Origin: Euglena gracilis
Lineage: Eukaryota; Euglenida; Euglenophyceae; Euglenales
DNA length: 64,000 nt
Direction: 5' to 3'
Assembly (NCBI GenBank): GCA_039621445.1
Contig: CP154956.1
Location: 49,192,826 to 49,256,825, forward strand
Part shown: positions 1-11,572 of the stretch, one piece after another
Layout of the letters: each line of letters opens with the position of its first letter
Position numbering within the stretch: position 1 is the first letter of the stretch
Program-made: the position numbers and the translations under genes
The notes under the pieces: model-generated
Databases searched by the model: none
Seen by the model: only the letters and a program-made list of their open reading frames with translations
What the model was told of the DNA's origin: nothing

Positions 1-861
1 ATTTCATCATGAAGCTGTTGTTTATGTGAAATTGAAACAAAAATGTGTCGCACAACTTCCTGGTCAATCGGCTAATCGCGGCAAGCGCAACCTTCGCACC
101 GCGGGCAAATAACTCGGTATTGAAGCGGACCACTATTTGAAAGTTAATAATCGCTGGTAGATTACGCTCTTTGTTTGGTCGCGCGTTCTGCCCCGTTTTT
201 CCCCCCCCTTTTCTTTCTACCCCTTTTGGGTGTCTGAATCGGGTTATAGTGGCACATTTCGATTGTCTATGCAAAGAATGCGGCTTTTCGCAATTCTATC
301 ATGATGCAAAAATGCAATTTATTAAAATTTATGAAAAAATGCAGCTTTTCAAGATTTTAGACCATTCAAAAAATGCAAATTATGCAGCCTGTATACCCCC
401 CCTGCAGAAACCAACGACGACACACAGCAACTACACCAGAATAGACTGGTGGAGAATAAAATGAGACCTCACCGCTCCATTCGTTTTACGTGTTGTTTCG
501 CTAGGAGATTATAAACCTGTCAAAACTGAGCACACAGCTGGTTGGTGTACAGCCCGGGCAAATACTGCCAAAATGAGCGGAAACACAATGCACAAATGAG
601 ACATGGACCTTTTGAAGTTTCTGCAGGCAGACCAGTGGGCGGCTGCAAAAGAGAGGGAGCTTTCTCATGTCATGATATCTGCCTAAACAATAACAGCATC
701 CCAAAATGTGCACTTGTATGCCACAATTATTGTAACATATATCTGTCATAAATCACTGGAAGAAATTTGTGGCTTTGGGACTTCTCAACTGGACTTTGGC
801 AGGTGCGTGTGCCGCACAGCACAAACTCCTTGCAAGCGCGGCCTTTTCAACATCTATTCGT
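1..861. other. stretch without a recognisable gene
   Basis: AT-richer sequence with a C-run near 190-210. I see no GC-rich exon with a recognisable motif on either strand. The last exon(s) of the glycerate kinase gene should lie downstream of 1535 on the minus strand, but I could not find the expected C-terminal motif here, so it probably lies beyond the left edge. Some short exon could still be hidden. Confidence 0.5.
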
Positions 862-1890
862 AGATGCAGCGAGTTCAACACCCTCTAGCCTGCCTGCCAT
901 GTGCCTGTGGCCGGGGGGGTAGCAGAAACTGCTAAAGAGAACCGCCAGCGCGGACCAGCTTGCATTCAGAAGGTAATCATCACTCTCCAACACTCGTTGA
1001 AATGGGCAAGCGATGGTCTGCCCGCTGTCGGCCCGTACAGGTGGTGGCGGTCGGGCGGGCCCCGGCCACCGAAACCGTGTTGAATTAACTGAGGGGGGGT
1101 GTGAGTAGGTGGCTACGTGGGTGTTCCTTGGGTAGTTTCGGCCCAGAAACTTCGGTTAGGCTTCTCGGGCCTAAAAAACAAAAAAGGTCATTCTGATGGT
1201 GCGCGTTTGACTTAGTCCGGCTGTCCACTGTCATTTGACTCCAATTGTGACAGGCTTTGCTCACTCAAAGCTTACTTCCAAACGGTCACGGTCCGACCAT
1301 TAACGGCTGGAGTCCCAGAGGGAGCAGGGGAAGTAGTCGTCCATGATAACTTGCCCGGCCGATTTCTTGCTCTTGCCCTGTGAGACAGGGTGAGGGCCCA
1401 GTGACCGCGTGGCGACGTGCCGACAGAGCACTGCTGAGCCGTAACCTCCTCCTTCAGATGCAGCGAGTTCACCCTCTGGCCTGCCTGCCTTTGTCCCTGT
1501 CCACTGTGCCTGTGGGCCGGGGGGGGTGGAGGACCTGGGCCAGCATGGCGTGCTCCGCCTCCAACCGCCACTCGTACACCCAGCGATGGTCTGCCACCTG
1601 ACGGCCAGGACGGGTGGGGGCGGTCGGGGCCGAAACGTGTAACGGAGGGGGGGGGGCGAGGTGGCTACGTGTGTGCCTTGGGAGTTCGGCCCAGAAACTT
1701 CGGTTAGGCTTCTCGGGCTAAAAAAAAAAAGGTCATTCTGATGGTGCCATTCGCTTCCGTTTGACTTAGTCCGGCTCTCGACTGTCATTCGACTCCCAAT
1801 TGTGACAGGCTATGCTCACTCAACTTCTTCAACGGTCGACCATTAACGCTGGAGTCCCAGAGGAGAGGGGAAGGAGTCGTCCATGAACTA
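862..1890. repeat. imperfect tandem duplication, about 0.45-0.5 kb unit, containing a kinase exon
   Basis: Copy A (about 862-1350) and copy B (about 1456-1890) align along their length. Both start with GATGCAGCGAGTTCA. Both contain TTCGGCCCAGAAACTTCGG followed by CTTCTCGGGC, and both end in GTCCCAGAG...GTCGTCCATGA. Copy B carries the intact glycerate kinase exon at 1597-1535. The matching place in copy A still has GCGATGGTCTGCC, but the exon frame is lost. Copy A is therefore a decayed duplicate of an exon plus flanking intron. Confidence 0.85.
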
Positions 1891-4283
1891 TGAGTTCTTG
1901 CATCCAGCAACCGACTGTGTGCGGACTTGCTATGAACCAGGCCTCTTATAAACAACCTTGGGGGGGGGTGCCCCATAAGAGCGTGCTGTGGTCATTTCTG
2001 AGTCCGACTTGGGCAAATTAGCTTTTTGAAAATGACCAGAAACCCAAGCCTTCGACTGAGTGCGATTGAGGAATGTGGGAACACTCCAAAACCATTGTTA
2101 AAGAGGCAGGTGGCAAACTACATGAAAATGAACTGCAACACAACGGGCGTCTGCCATCTTCTGAATGCCCCCCCAAAAAACGAAAAAGAGGACCTGAAGG
2201 ACAAGGAAGGCGTCGAGCAGAGGGTACCATTGCGCACACTGCTCTGCCAGGAAGCTGTTCACCACATGAAGGTCCGGGTCGACAATGGCCTGAGACGGGC
2301 CGCAATACATACAACATCCAAATGATCAATGGAACCTGTAGATGAAACTCCTCATCTACAGGTTTGTGGGGTAGACCTACAAACTGTTTGTAGATAATCA
2401 AATGACACACCACCATCTCCTGAACATCCCTGTCTCAAAGCCCCCTGCAGGACAATGAAAGATCCCACTGAGCAAGGATATCTTCCAATTGATGAAGAGC
2501 TGCATGGACATCCATCCGCCACTCTACACACCTCTGGGGCCACCGGCCGGAATCCCAGGCACCAGCCCTCGCACACGGGCGGCCCAGAACGGCAGGGACA
2601 TCACAGGGAAGGCCAGCTTACATACTTGGCTCACCGAAGTACTGGCGCCTCCGGGGCATAACTGTGCTCACTGAAGGCTGACTGAGCCATTTTTTTGATT
2701 TCAAGGAACTGAGACGGGTTCCTTTCTTTGGGTAGCCACCGGCTCGGAAATAGGGTGCGGCAAGGTGTGGCCCAATGCCGGCGAGGTCCCATCTTTAGGG
2801 GTCTGGGCCACCCGGGCCAAAGAGCACGACGTGCACCGGCGCCCGCACGAGGGGCCACTGCTCTGCTGGCAGGCGGTCCCCCTTCCCCTGGAACGCGGAC
2901 TTGTCGTAGCGCGGCACCGCCACAGCGGTCGGCGGCGGGGCGGGGCCCCAGCGGCGCCGGGGAGGCCACCGGGCACCGACTCACGTAGGGCGGCCCGTTC
3001 GGAATCCGGGGTTCGGCACATTGCTGCGTGGCGCATCCCGTCCGCCCATGTGGCCAAACAAATTCTGTCCGGCCGCAGGTGCATCAGAGCCTGGCGGGCG
3101 GCGCCATATGGGCAAAGTAATGATGCGGTGGCTGGCCCCTCCCCGGGCCCGGCGGGGCGCAGCATCGCCTGGAGGGTCTGCCGGCCCAGGGCCACGTCGT
3201 GGGTGCCGGGGTTGCCTCGCCCCTGCAGCAGCCGGTTGCCTGCGACGGCGGAGGGGTGGGGGCGAGAGAGCCGTTGTGTGGAGTTGTGGGGACATTCCCA
3301 TGTCATGACGTCAGGGATTCGGACAAAAACTGTATGAGGGGAAAAGGGCGGTTCATTTCTCATGCCTTCCCATTTACCACAAAGAGTTAGTGTGTTAGGC
3401 GACCCAGCGAGAAAAAGCACCACGGAAGGGAAATGTCATCAGCGGGCATCTGCCAGCTGAGTGGCAGGAACCCCGCGAACACCTGCGTTGGCCTCCGCGA
3501 CCCGGATCTGCTCCGGGCGGGTCAGGTAGAAGTCGTCCACCGACAGCGCCACGCAGGTCAGTTCCTCGAGGCCCAGCAGGTGCTGGGCCCAGGCCTCACC
3601 CCCACCTCCTGCCACGCTCCCAACCCCACGAATCAGCAGCAGCCCCGACCCGAACCTTCTGGGGTCAATGCCACAGCTTTACTTTTACTTTTTATGCCGG
3701 CGGAGGGGAGACCTGGCCGGAGGGCGTCACACAGCGTCGTCTTGCCGCCCCCCTGCGGGCAGTTCAGGCCGACGACCACCGCCCGCGGCTCGGGGTGGGC
3801 GGCCCGCACCTCCGCGACCTGCCGCGCCACCCAGAGGTACACCGGCAGGTAGTAGTGGTGGACGGGGGCAGGGGCCGGGGGCGGGGACGGCGGCAGCGGT
3901 GCGCTGGGGGGTGGGAGGGGGCGGTGGGGGTGGGGCGCCAAGGACCCAGGGGATCCATTGGGGTTCTGGCCACGTTGGTTCCCACGGTTCCGGAACAGGG
4001 TTGGCACCCACTGAACCCTGCAGTGCACGGGGCCGCTGTCAGTTGCCGCTGCGGCTGCTTCCTGCCTGACTGCCCAACGGATGAAGGGAGAGTGGGGAGG
4101 GGCACTCATGTGCCATCTCTCGCAAATACCCATTCGCCCCGCCCGCCCCCAATCCACCGGCCCCTGACTGCGGACCGCGGTGGCCTCCTCCGCCGGGTCG
4201 AGGCGGAGGAAGGCGGTGAGCGCCTCCCCGAGGCGCCGCCACCGCGGGAGGTCCGGCGCGCCGGGGCAGGCCGGGGGCACGCC
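1535..4283 (-). CDS. GLYK: D-glycerate 3-kinase, multi-exon, 3' end missing
   Basis: ATP-dependent kinase of the photorespiratory glycolate cycle (glycerate to 3-phosphoglycerate), usually plastid-located. Exons read on the minus strand: about 4283-4170 (N-terminal, uncertain); about 3880-3713 with YYLPVYLWVA and the P-loop GLNCPQGGGKTT; 3608-3483 with LSVDDFYLT (Walker-B-like, substrate side); 3239 to about 3150 with GRGNPGTHDVALGRQTL; about 2900-2819 with VPRYDKSAFQGKGDR; 2570-2532 with EGWCLGFRP; 2289-2194 with VDPDLHVVN and LLDAFLVLQ; and 1597-1535 with WVYEWRLEAEHAM. The order and motifs match plant GLYK throughout. Most joins are GT-AG and keep phase. The VVLF/EGWC join (2818-2571) is non-GT-AG with complementary ends. 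The start codon and the last exon (expected downstream of AEHAMLAQ) were not found. Identification is secure; ends are not. Confidence 0.9.
2571..2818 (-). other. nonconventional intron in glycerate kinase, 13-bp terminal stem
   Basis: Conserved protein VVLF|EGWCLGF requires TTT|GAG GGC. The intron then runs from GGCCCGGG to GTGTGC, without GT or AG. Near its ends CGGGTGGCCCAGA (2814-2802) pairs with TCTGGGCCGCCCG (2588-2576), 13 bp with one G-U. The spacing is +5 to -6, one base off the other cases in this window. Confidence 0.7.
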
Positions 4284-6431
4284 GGCACTCCCGCGGCGTA
4301 GGCAAGCACCCCCCTCCCCCCCTTCGTTGCACTAAGGCTTCTTGTCTGTTTATGGCCGGCGCTAACTTCGCTTCTGGCCCTGCTTGCCCCCCCCTCCCCC
4401 CCCCCCTGCCGGCCGAGTGCCGGCGTTGGCCGACCGTAGAGGGGCCCACTGGTGATGAACTGCTCTGAGACGGGGCCCGGGGATCCCATGGGCCCCTCTG
4501 CACTGTTGCGGGGGGTGAGGGGCATCGGAGATGGGGAGCAGGGCGGGATGCAGTGTGTTCTGTGTGTTCTGCCAGCGGGTCCCCAACCCCAAGAACGTGT
4601 GCATGACAAAAAATACCGGTTTGGAGCAGGTCATGGGGGGGGGCGTGCTGCTCCAGCCGTCAGAGTCTGGACCTTATGCCACTTCCGATAAACATGGCGG
4701 GGGGGGGGGGACGAGCAGAGGGGCTGGCGTGGCGTTGGGGCACCACCGCACATCCCCCTAACATTGGGCTGTGTTAGCCGCAGCCTTGCCTTCCGAGGTG
4801 TGGGGCTGCTGGCCATCCAGATAGGCCGCCGCAAGCAGGAAAAGAACGATCTCCACACAGACATTGGCGCTTGGAAACACCAAATTTATCAAAAAAAATA
4901 TTTATCCGTTTTTGATAAAAACAAATGCTGAACGACTGGGGATCAAATACTCAGGGGCTGGAATATTTGGGCTGACTGGAGAAAAGATCCCTCCCCCTCC
5001 CCAATGTATATCTCCCGGCTGGATCTAGGACAGACCAGGGGTCGAATTGGGATTCAAAAAATCAAAAACAAAACAAAACCCTCCCCCCAAATAATACCCC
5101 CCAAATGATACCCCACCAATTAATACCCCCCCCCTCGGGGTCCGACTTCGGCGACCGGGTTAATGTCCCCCCCCCCCCGGTTTCGGGCTGAGGGCCCGGA
5201 ATTTGACCTTTCCGGGCCCTCAGTAGGTAAAAATCACAATCTCTGACAACAGATTCTGAAAAAATCGATTTTTCTGGACCATCTGACCTTTCATTAAAAA
5301 AAAAGTACAAGTACAAAAAATGACCCCAAAGGATTTTGCATATCCGATAGCCAAAATACATTACACTCGATGGGGAAAGGGGGTCAGAAGCTGGAAAAAG
5401 GCTGCTGGCTGGATCCCCGCCCCACCCTCGAGAGGAGGTGCCCTCCACCTTAAGCGAATCCCTGGTTAGGGGATCTATCACTACACCTTCGATCGGCCAA
5501 GGAGTGGGGTGGTGAGGAAAAAAGCATCCCGGTGGTGACAAGACCATTAAGAAGAACTGGGGAATCCAGAAGAGCCGAAAAACATAGAGCAGAGAAAACA
5601 CTGTGCTGCTGTTGCAGCACTGAATTTTTGTATATTTATTGGGGCAAACCAGGTTCAATTCCCATGTCCCTCCTTCCCCTGCCTCCCCCACTGGGTGTTT
5701 GCTGCGTGATAACATTGGGCAGCAGAAGAAGAGGGTGGAAAGGGGGGGGGGTGGGGGGAGGTGTGGGCCACAGGGGCGGTCCTGGGCGATTCCAGCATAC
5801 GTGCACAAACCGCACAATACACATACAAAGTACATCGAGCATCGTGGTCCACAGCACGACAGATCCAGTTCCTTGCTGTCACAAAAGTGCAAATAAGGAG
5901 GTGTGCCGGGACTGGGAGCGCAGTGTGCAGGCAGGCTATTGCTGAAAACCCCCGGGGTTCCACTGGCAAGTCATTTTGCTAGACACTGCAAAAAAGGGAA
6001 TAGCCAGACCCCCTCTCCCAACGGGGGGGGGGGGGGGGCACCACCCAACTGGAAAAAATCAACCGGGAGTCCCCCCGACTGGAAAAAAATTTCTCCTCCA
6101 GCGCTCTGCGCCGAGGTGGATATGAGGTTTTGTGTTTTGTTTAATGTGTTTTTCGGCTGATGTTGTTCAAAAAAAAATCCCCCCAAAAATGGCATTTTTG
6201 GCAAGTCTTGGGAGTCCAAAAAAATGTTTTGCCGCTTCGCAACGGTATCTGGGAAAAAATTTCCACTACCCAGCCCTGTTAGCAGACCCACACCTGAATT
6301 CCCACTCGCCAAAACAGGACTAGCTGCAGTCCAGACCCCCCCCCCCCCGGGGGTAATGCGAACCCTTAAGCAATGGCCTGTGTGCGGGTCACGGCGCACT
6401 GCCTGGCGAGCGTTGCGCCGCCGGGGGCCAG
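4284..6431. other. intergenic region between the STI1-repeat gene and glycerate kinase
   Basis: Contains C/G homopolymers, a dispersed repeat at about 5085-5310 and an AT-rich stretch near 4880-4930. The 5' exon of glycerate kinase must begin somewhere here or at about 4283, but I could not fix its start codon. Antisense-looking open frames here have no recognisable motif. Confidence 0.5.
5085..5310. repeat. dispersed repeat copy 1, partner at 34343-34565
   Basis: Shares, in the same order and orientation as the copy near 34.4 kb, AATAATACCCCC, GGGGTCCGACTTCGGC, a C-run then GGTTTCGGGC, GTAAAAATCACAATCTCTGAC, and TTTTTCTGG followed by CATCTGACC. This copy lacks the closing inverted end seen at 34.7 kb. 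Confidence 0.8.
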
Positions 6432-7619
6432 CTACGGCTGGAGGCGGACCAGGCCAGCCCGAGCCAACTTGAGGATCTGGGCCCTGGTCGGCGGGTGGGC
6501 CATGTGCCGGGCGAGGCCCTCCGGCGTGCCGCACTCCTGCAGCACCCGCTGCATGGCGGGGGCACGGCAGTCCCCTTCCGCCTGACTGGGGACTGGCAGG
6601 GTGGGGGGACAAGTGTGGACTGCCTGGACGCCTAAACCCCCCCAAAGGTCCCAGCGCTGTCAGAGGACTCACCACTGTACCTCTGAGAAACCTTCTTTGG
6701 GGGGTATTTGGTTGGAACGGTCCTCCTGTCTGAAATGGATGACGTTGGGGGAGTTGCACCTTCCTGGCACTTTTTGTTGGATTCAAAACTCTTGGGGAGT
6801 TTGGAGTCGGATCTGGATTGGATTAGGGTTTACAGGCAGACGGGGGTTGCTCTCTCCGGCCCCAAGAAACACCGTGGCCAGGGTCCAGCAGCAGCACTCG
6901 CAGCTCCTCGTCATGCAGGATGGCTTGCACCTGTGATTGAGTGAGTGAGTGAGTGAGTGAGTGAGTGAGTGAGTGAGTGAGTGAGTGAGTGAGTGAGTGA
7001 GTGAGTGAGTGAGTGAGTGAGTGAGTGAGTGAGTGTGTGAGTGAGTGAGTGAGTGAGTGAATGAATGCGTGAGTGTGTATGTGTTTGCTTGAGAGCATGT
7101 GTGTCTCTGTGTGTTAATGTGCACGCACGTGTGCATGTGTGTGTGGGTGGGTGTTGTGTGTCCCACATGCACGCGCGCACGCACATGCACACACATACAC
7201 ACACACACGCGCGCGCGTGCGCGCACACGCACGCACGCACACATGCACACACACACGCACGCACATACGTGAGCGGCAGGGGTTTTCTAAAGCTGGAGGG
7301 GATGGCTTGACTAGAGACTGAGCCTCGGACCCCAGTGATGGTTTCGATTTAGACCCCAATGGCGCCCCTGCATGTGTGTCTGCGATGAACAATTTCCACT
7401 GCCAAACCCCTTCATTTTGCAAGGATTTTGCAGGTCGTATGCAAGGGGTGGCAACGTTCAAACGCCAGCGAAACTCCGCATGGGGTTTAGTTCTGCTCAC
7501 AACCCAACCGTGCAAACTCCCAGTCCTGCCTGCAACAGTCCCAGCAGAGAACCAGGAGGTGACCAGACCCTGCGGCCGGCAATCGCGCGCGCACACACAC
7601 ACACGCGCGCGCACACACA

Positions 7620-7656
<37 letters not shown>

Positions 7657-8505
7657 GCTCCTCCTCCGAGGGACTGATGGGGGTGGGCCCCTTCCTCGTC
7701 GCTGCCTCCTCCAGGGGCCCCGGCTTGCGACTCAGCTGGGGCCAGGCCCGACTCCCCTGGGGGCCTCTTGGGTCTCTGCACAGCCGGGGAAGGGGGGTAG
7801 CTCACCCGAGTACCAGAATTACTCACCCAGCCAGGGGGAGAAACAAAAGAGATTTGGTGTGAGGAGTGCCTGGCCACTTACCACACAGCAATCTGGGCCA
7901 GAAGTGAAAATGGACGCCGGCCATAAACAGACAAGAAGCCTTGGTGCAATTAAGGGGGGGCAAAGAGCAGCGCACTTCTCGGGGGGGGGGGGATGGCATT
8001 CAAGCCCAGAAGCCCACGGTGATGCGCAACTTCATATACAGAGTCCATCTGGCATCGTGCGATACGTCAAAATGCCCTTCGTCCTCTCCCAAACGCAGAA
8101 AAGCAATGCCATGCCTGTCTCAAGGCTCCTGCCCAACCACCCGCTGCCCCCACGGGTGATTCGGCCTGGCCGAGGCGGCCCAGCGGCGGAGGTTGCCGTT
8201 CCACCTTCGGTGGCTTTCTGTTGCGTCTGCTGCTGCCCAAGCTGCTCAAAGTGCTCCCCCATCGCCCCCATCAGCTCCTGTGCCGAGGGAGGGCACCGAC
8301 ACTGTAATATAAAACGGAGCAACATTTTTTTCTGAGGTACTCTGCTTTGTGTTTGACAACTATCACACTCTCACCCGGTGTCAACCTTCGTCAACCCATC
8401 GGTCCCAGTCTCCCACCATCTCAGGAAAATCTCCCAATGCCCCTCCCTGATTGCACTTTCTGGGTTCATCTGTTCATCCAGGCATCAATTGCACACATAC
8501 CACAG

Positions 8506-8547
<42 letters not shown>

Positions 8548-8752
8548 GCATGTGCACGCACGCACATGCCCGTATACACACAAACTGAGTCACTCATTCA
8601 CTCACTCACTCACTCATTCACGCATTCACACACACACACACACACAAATAGACATACACGCACGCACACCCACACCCACACCCACACCCACACCCACACC
8701 CACACCCACACCCACACCCACACCCACACCCACACGCACACGCACACGCACA

Positions 8753-8808
<56 letters not shown>

Positions 8809-8812
8809 CACA

Positions 8813-8868
<56 letters not shown>

Positions 8869-11572
8869 CATGCACACCTGGAAGAAATGTGCCAGCGCCG
8901 GGTCAGCCTGCAACTTCCAGGTGGCGGTTTGGGGACTGACCTGAAGCTCGTGCAGCAGGGCGGCCACTCTGCAATGAAGGACAAACGATGCGGGGAGAAG
9001 GGGTGCAGGAGGCAAAGCGTGGGTCTGCTCCGCCCAACACCACCACCACTGGGATGCGAACGTATGTAAGGACACATCCAGAGATGTGTGCGAGCCCACA
9101 GAACGCCAGGCGGTATCCCGGAGCCAGAGCGGGGGAGAGGGCTCGACGGTTCGATTTGGTTTCCATTCACCCGGTTCCCAGTTGGGCTCCCACCGCCGAG
9201 GCCGAAAGAGGGGCACACCGGGGGTCCTTCAGCCCCTCCGCCAGCCGGGGGTTCTCGGCCAGCCGCTGCAACAGTGTGGCGTCCGCCCAGCTCGTGTCCT
9301 GCTTCAGGATCTGTGCCCGCAGGGGAGGTCGGCGACCCTCCTGCCTGTTGAGCTGCCACATTTCCGACCAGAAGCATTATTAACGCTTTTTCTGAAGCAC
9401 TTTTCCGCACTCCACAGATCAATGAGACTCCCACTTTTCTGCCATGTCCATCAGTGGCCCCGGGTTTCCATCGAGTACATCCCTGTCACCTGGTCTCCAC
9501 TCATGTGCTATTGCCACCAGGGATGCCAGGGATGTGTGGGAAGCCTTGAGAACCCCCCCACTCCCAACACGGAGGGGGGATCAGACCCGCCTCCTCCAAC
9601 CTCAAACAGGAAGGGCCAGAAAAACTTTGGGTTTTGTTGACGGCAAAAGGCCGAATACAAATGTCGAAAAAACCCTGATATTTCCTTGAAAATAAATAAT
9701 TGAAAATAAAAAAATACTCATTTTGAACTTTTTTGAACATTTTTTCATATTGAAAACATACAACCATCAAAAAAAAAGTGCAATATGCTCAAAAACGAGG
9801 AAAGGCTTCTTGCTCATTTTCTGTCGTTTTTTGCTCATTTTCTATGTTTTTTGGAACCTGCAGGGGGGGTGTCCAGACTTCCCAACATCCCACCAACATC
9901 TACCACCACCTCAAAACCGAAGGACATCCCATTTGTCCTTTTGCAATGGCGATCTGCCGGTGACGGCGGAGGGGGGCAGACCTTGGCGACGTCCATCGCT
10001 CGCTGCACCTCTGGCAGCTGCCACCGCGTGTCCTCCGCGGCGGGGGCCTGCGTGGGCCGCAGCACCTCCACCGCCCGCTCCGGCCGCACCAGCGGCTGCG
10101 GGGGCCGGGGCGTCGCCGGACGACCCCCTTCCCCCCCCCCCCCGCTCAGAGGCTGGGTCTGCTGGAACCGGGCCAGGACTGAAACCAGCCCGGGGACGAA
10201 AAACCGAAACTGCAAAAATCAACAAAGGCGTGCGAAAAAAAAAAGGTTTGCCCCGGCCGGCGGGCTGGGAATCCATTATTGAGGGTTCGGGGATCCATCC
10301 CTGGCGGTTCCGGGGACGGCAAACCGCCAGGGGTGGTCCGGCGAAAGCGACGGCCCGGGCGGGGCGGTACTGCTGGGCGGGGCTGGCGGCGGTCCGCCAG
10401 CGGCGGTGGGGGCGGAAGCAGGGCCGGGGCCGGCGGGGGGGCCACGGAACGCGGCCCGGACCGAGGCCCTGGGCGGGGGGAGAGGGCCCGGCGGGGGTGG
10501 CCGTGGGCCGTGGGGGCGTCGGGGCGGCGGAGGCGGAGAGGAAGCCCTTCTTGAAGCCGCTGCCGAAGCCTGGGGGGGGGTAATGGTGGAGATGAAGCTG
10601 CCAGGCCAAAAGCCTGGATGGACTCTGCGGGAGAGACGCTGTTCAGTGATCAAAAATGGGGGGGGGGGACGAGACGTGGCCCTCAAAGAAAATTACAAAC
10701 ACAAAAAAAACAAAACGTTGCTCCCCCCCTATCTAAACAACAACAGGGATTGGGAGGTTCTGGGGGTGGATGCTTCGTTTTTGTCACTTTTGTCCCCTCG
10801 GACCTCTCATGAAACCCTCCATCCCTGTGAGGTTTCGGATTTTTGCAGTCAAAATATTCTCTCGATCTGCCTGCTTGGGCAACCATTACTTAGCCTTCCA
10901 CTGACAACTTGCACACTCCTCGCCAAAAACGCCGGCACAGGCACACCTTCCTTCTTCGCCTTCGCCTGCTCCCGGGCCCTCTCCTTCTCCGCCTGCTCCA
11001 CAATGGCCCCCACCAGACGGGCAGGGGGGACTGTTCATCCTCAGACAGCACGGCTCCCAAAAATGGACCACAATCCGGGGGCCAACAATATCAACCCTGG
11101 GCGCCCTCTGCCCCCTGGCCATGATCTCGTCCATCACCGTGTGCTCCTCCGCCTTTGCGGCCGGCGGGGCGGGCGGGGCCGGGGCAGCGCCGCCGGGCTG
11201 TTGTGGCACTGGAGGCGAAGCACCCAGGCGGGCGGCACTGCTGGCGGCTGGCGGGGGGCGGGCTTCCGGGGGGCCGTCGGTTGGCGAGGGGCTGGCTGGG
11301 ACGGCGGGGGACACAGCGGCCGGCGGTGGGTCGGGGCCCCGCCCGGCCTCGCACCCGGCGGCGGGGAAGGCCGCGGTCGGTGAGCGCTCCGGGGCGGGGC
11401 TCGGGGTGGGCCCAGGGTTGGGCTCCGGCGCCACAGTCTCGGCGATGACCTCGATGAGGGGCCGCCGGGCGGGGGCGGGGGCGGGGGCGGGGGCGGGGCG
11501 GAGACTCGGCAGGGCCTCGGCCTCGGCCGCGTCAGCGGGGGGCGGAGCGCCGGCCCCCGAGACGTTCAGCAT
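6432..11572 (-). CDS. STI1-repeat protein with Pro-rich N-terminus, function unknown
   Basis: Multi-exon gene. The N-terminal Pro/Ala-rich exon runs from about 11572 (M followed by LNVSGAG; the true start could be upstream) to 11114. Exon 11016-10947 is a charged coil (VEQAEKERAREQAK). Exon 10569 to about 10440 starts GFGSGFKKGFLSA. An exon ending at 9982 carries EVQRAMDVAK-like sequence. Three exons then read as STI1 repeats: 9310-9219 (LLQRLAENPRLAEGLKDPR), 8968-8878 (VAALLHELQ...ADPALAHFFQ) and 8277 to about 8205 (ELMGAMGEHFEQLG). A linker and 6930-6873 (VQAILHDEELRVLLLDP) lead to the last exon 6592-6432 (MQRVLQECGTPEGLARHM...LARAGLVRLQP, stop TAG). STI1 modules occur in Hop, Hip, Tic40 and ubiquilin, where they bind chaperones or hydrophobic clients. 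No TPR or UBA is visible, so the specific role is open. Introns hold large AC/GTGA/ACGC arrays. Confidence 0.75.
6937..7275. repeat. (GTGA)n array followed by GT/AC-rich tract
   Basis: About 30 near-perfect GTGA units from 6937 to about 7062, then GT-rich and AC-rich sequence to 7275. It lies in an intron of the STI1-repeat gene. Open frames reading THSLTHSL are translation of the array. Confidence 0.95.
7590..7654. repeat. (CA)n/(CG) microsatellite
   Basis: Alternating CG-rich and pure CA dinucleotides in an intron of the STI1-repeat gene. Confidence 0.95.
8506..8876. repeat. compound microsatellite: (CA)n, (CACACC)n, (ACGC)n
   Basis: CA array, then a run of ACCCAC hexamers (about 8664-8735), then (ACGC)n to 8868. 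It ends two bases before the splice donor of the exon at 8968-8878, so the array sits directly at the 5' end of that intron on the minus strand. Confidence 0.95.
11017..11113 (-). other. 97-nt nonconventional intron in the STI1-repeat gene
   Basis: Begins GGGCAGAGG and ends CTGCCCGT. CAG is at +4..+6 and CTG at -8..-6, and GGGCAG pairs with CTGCCC. Removing it joins ATG GCC AGG to CTG GTG GGG in frame (MDEIMAR-LVGAIVEQ). No AG acceptor precedes CTGGTGGGG in frame. A GT donor exists further on (AGG|GTTGAT), so this case is less certain than the others. Confidence 0.55.

Noticed and set aside
2073-2345. Plus-strand frame resembling a transposon protein
   Set aside because: It overlaps the glycerate kinase exon 2289-2194 in antisense; the minus-strand reading has the conserved motif.
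6937-7062. CRISPR-like regular array
   Set aside because: Perfect 4-bp units without spacers; an ordinary microsatellite in eukaryotic DNA.
10406-11383. 325-residue plus-strand open frame
   Set aside because: Antisense to Pro-rich exons of the STI1-repeat gene; Gly/Arg-rich because CCN/GCN codons are read backwards; no motif.
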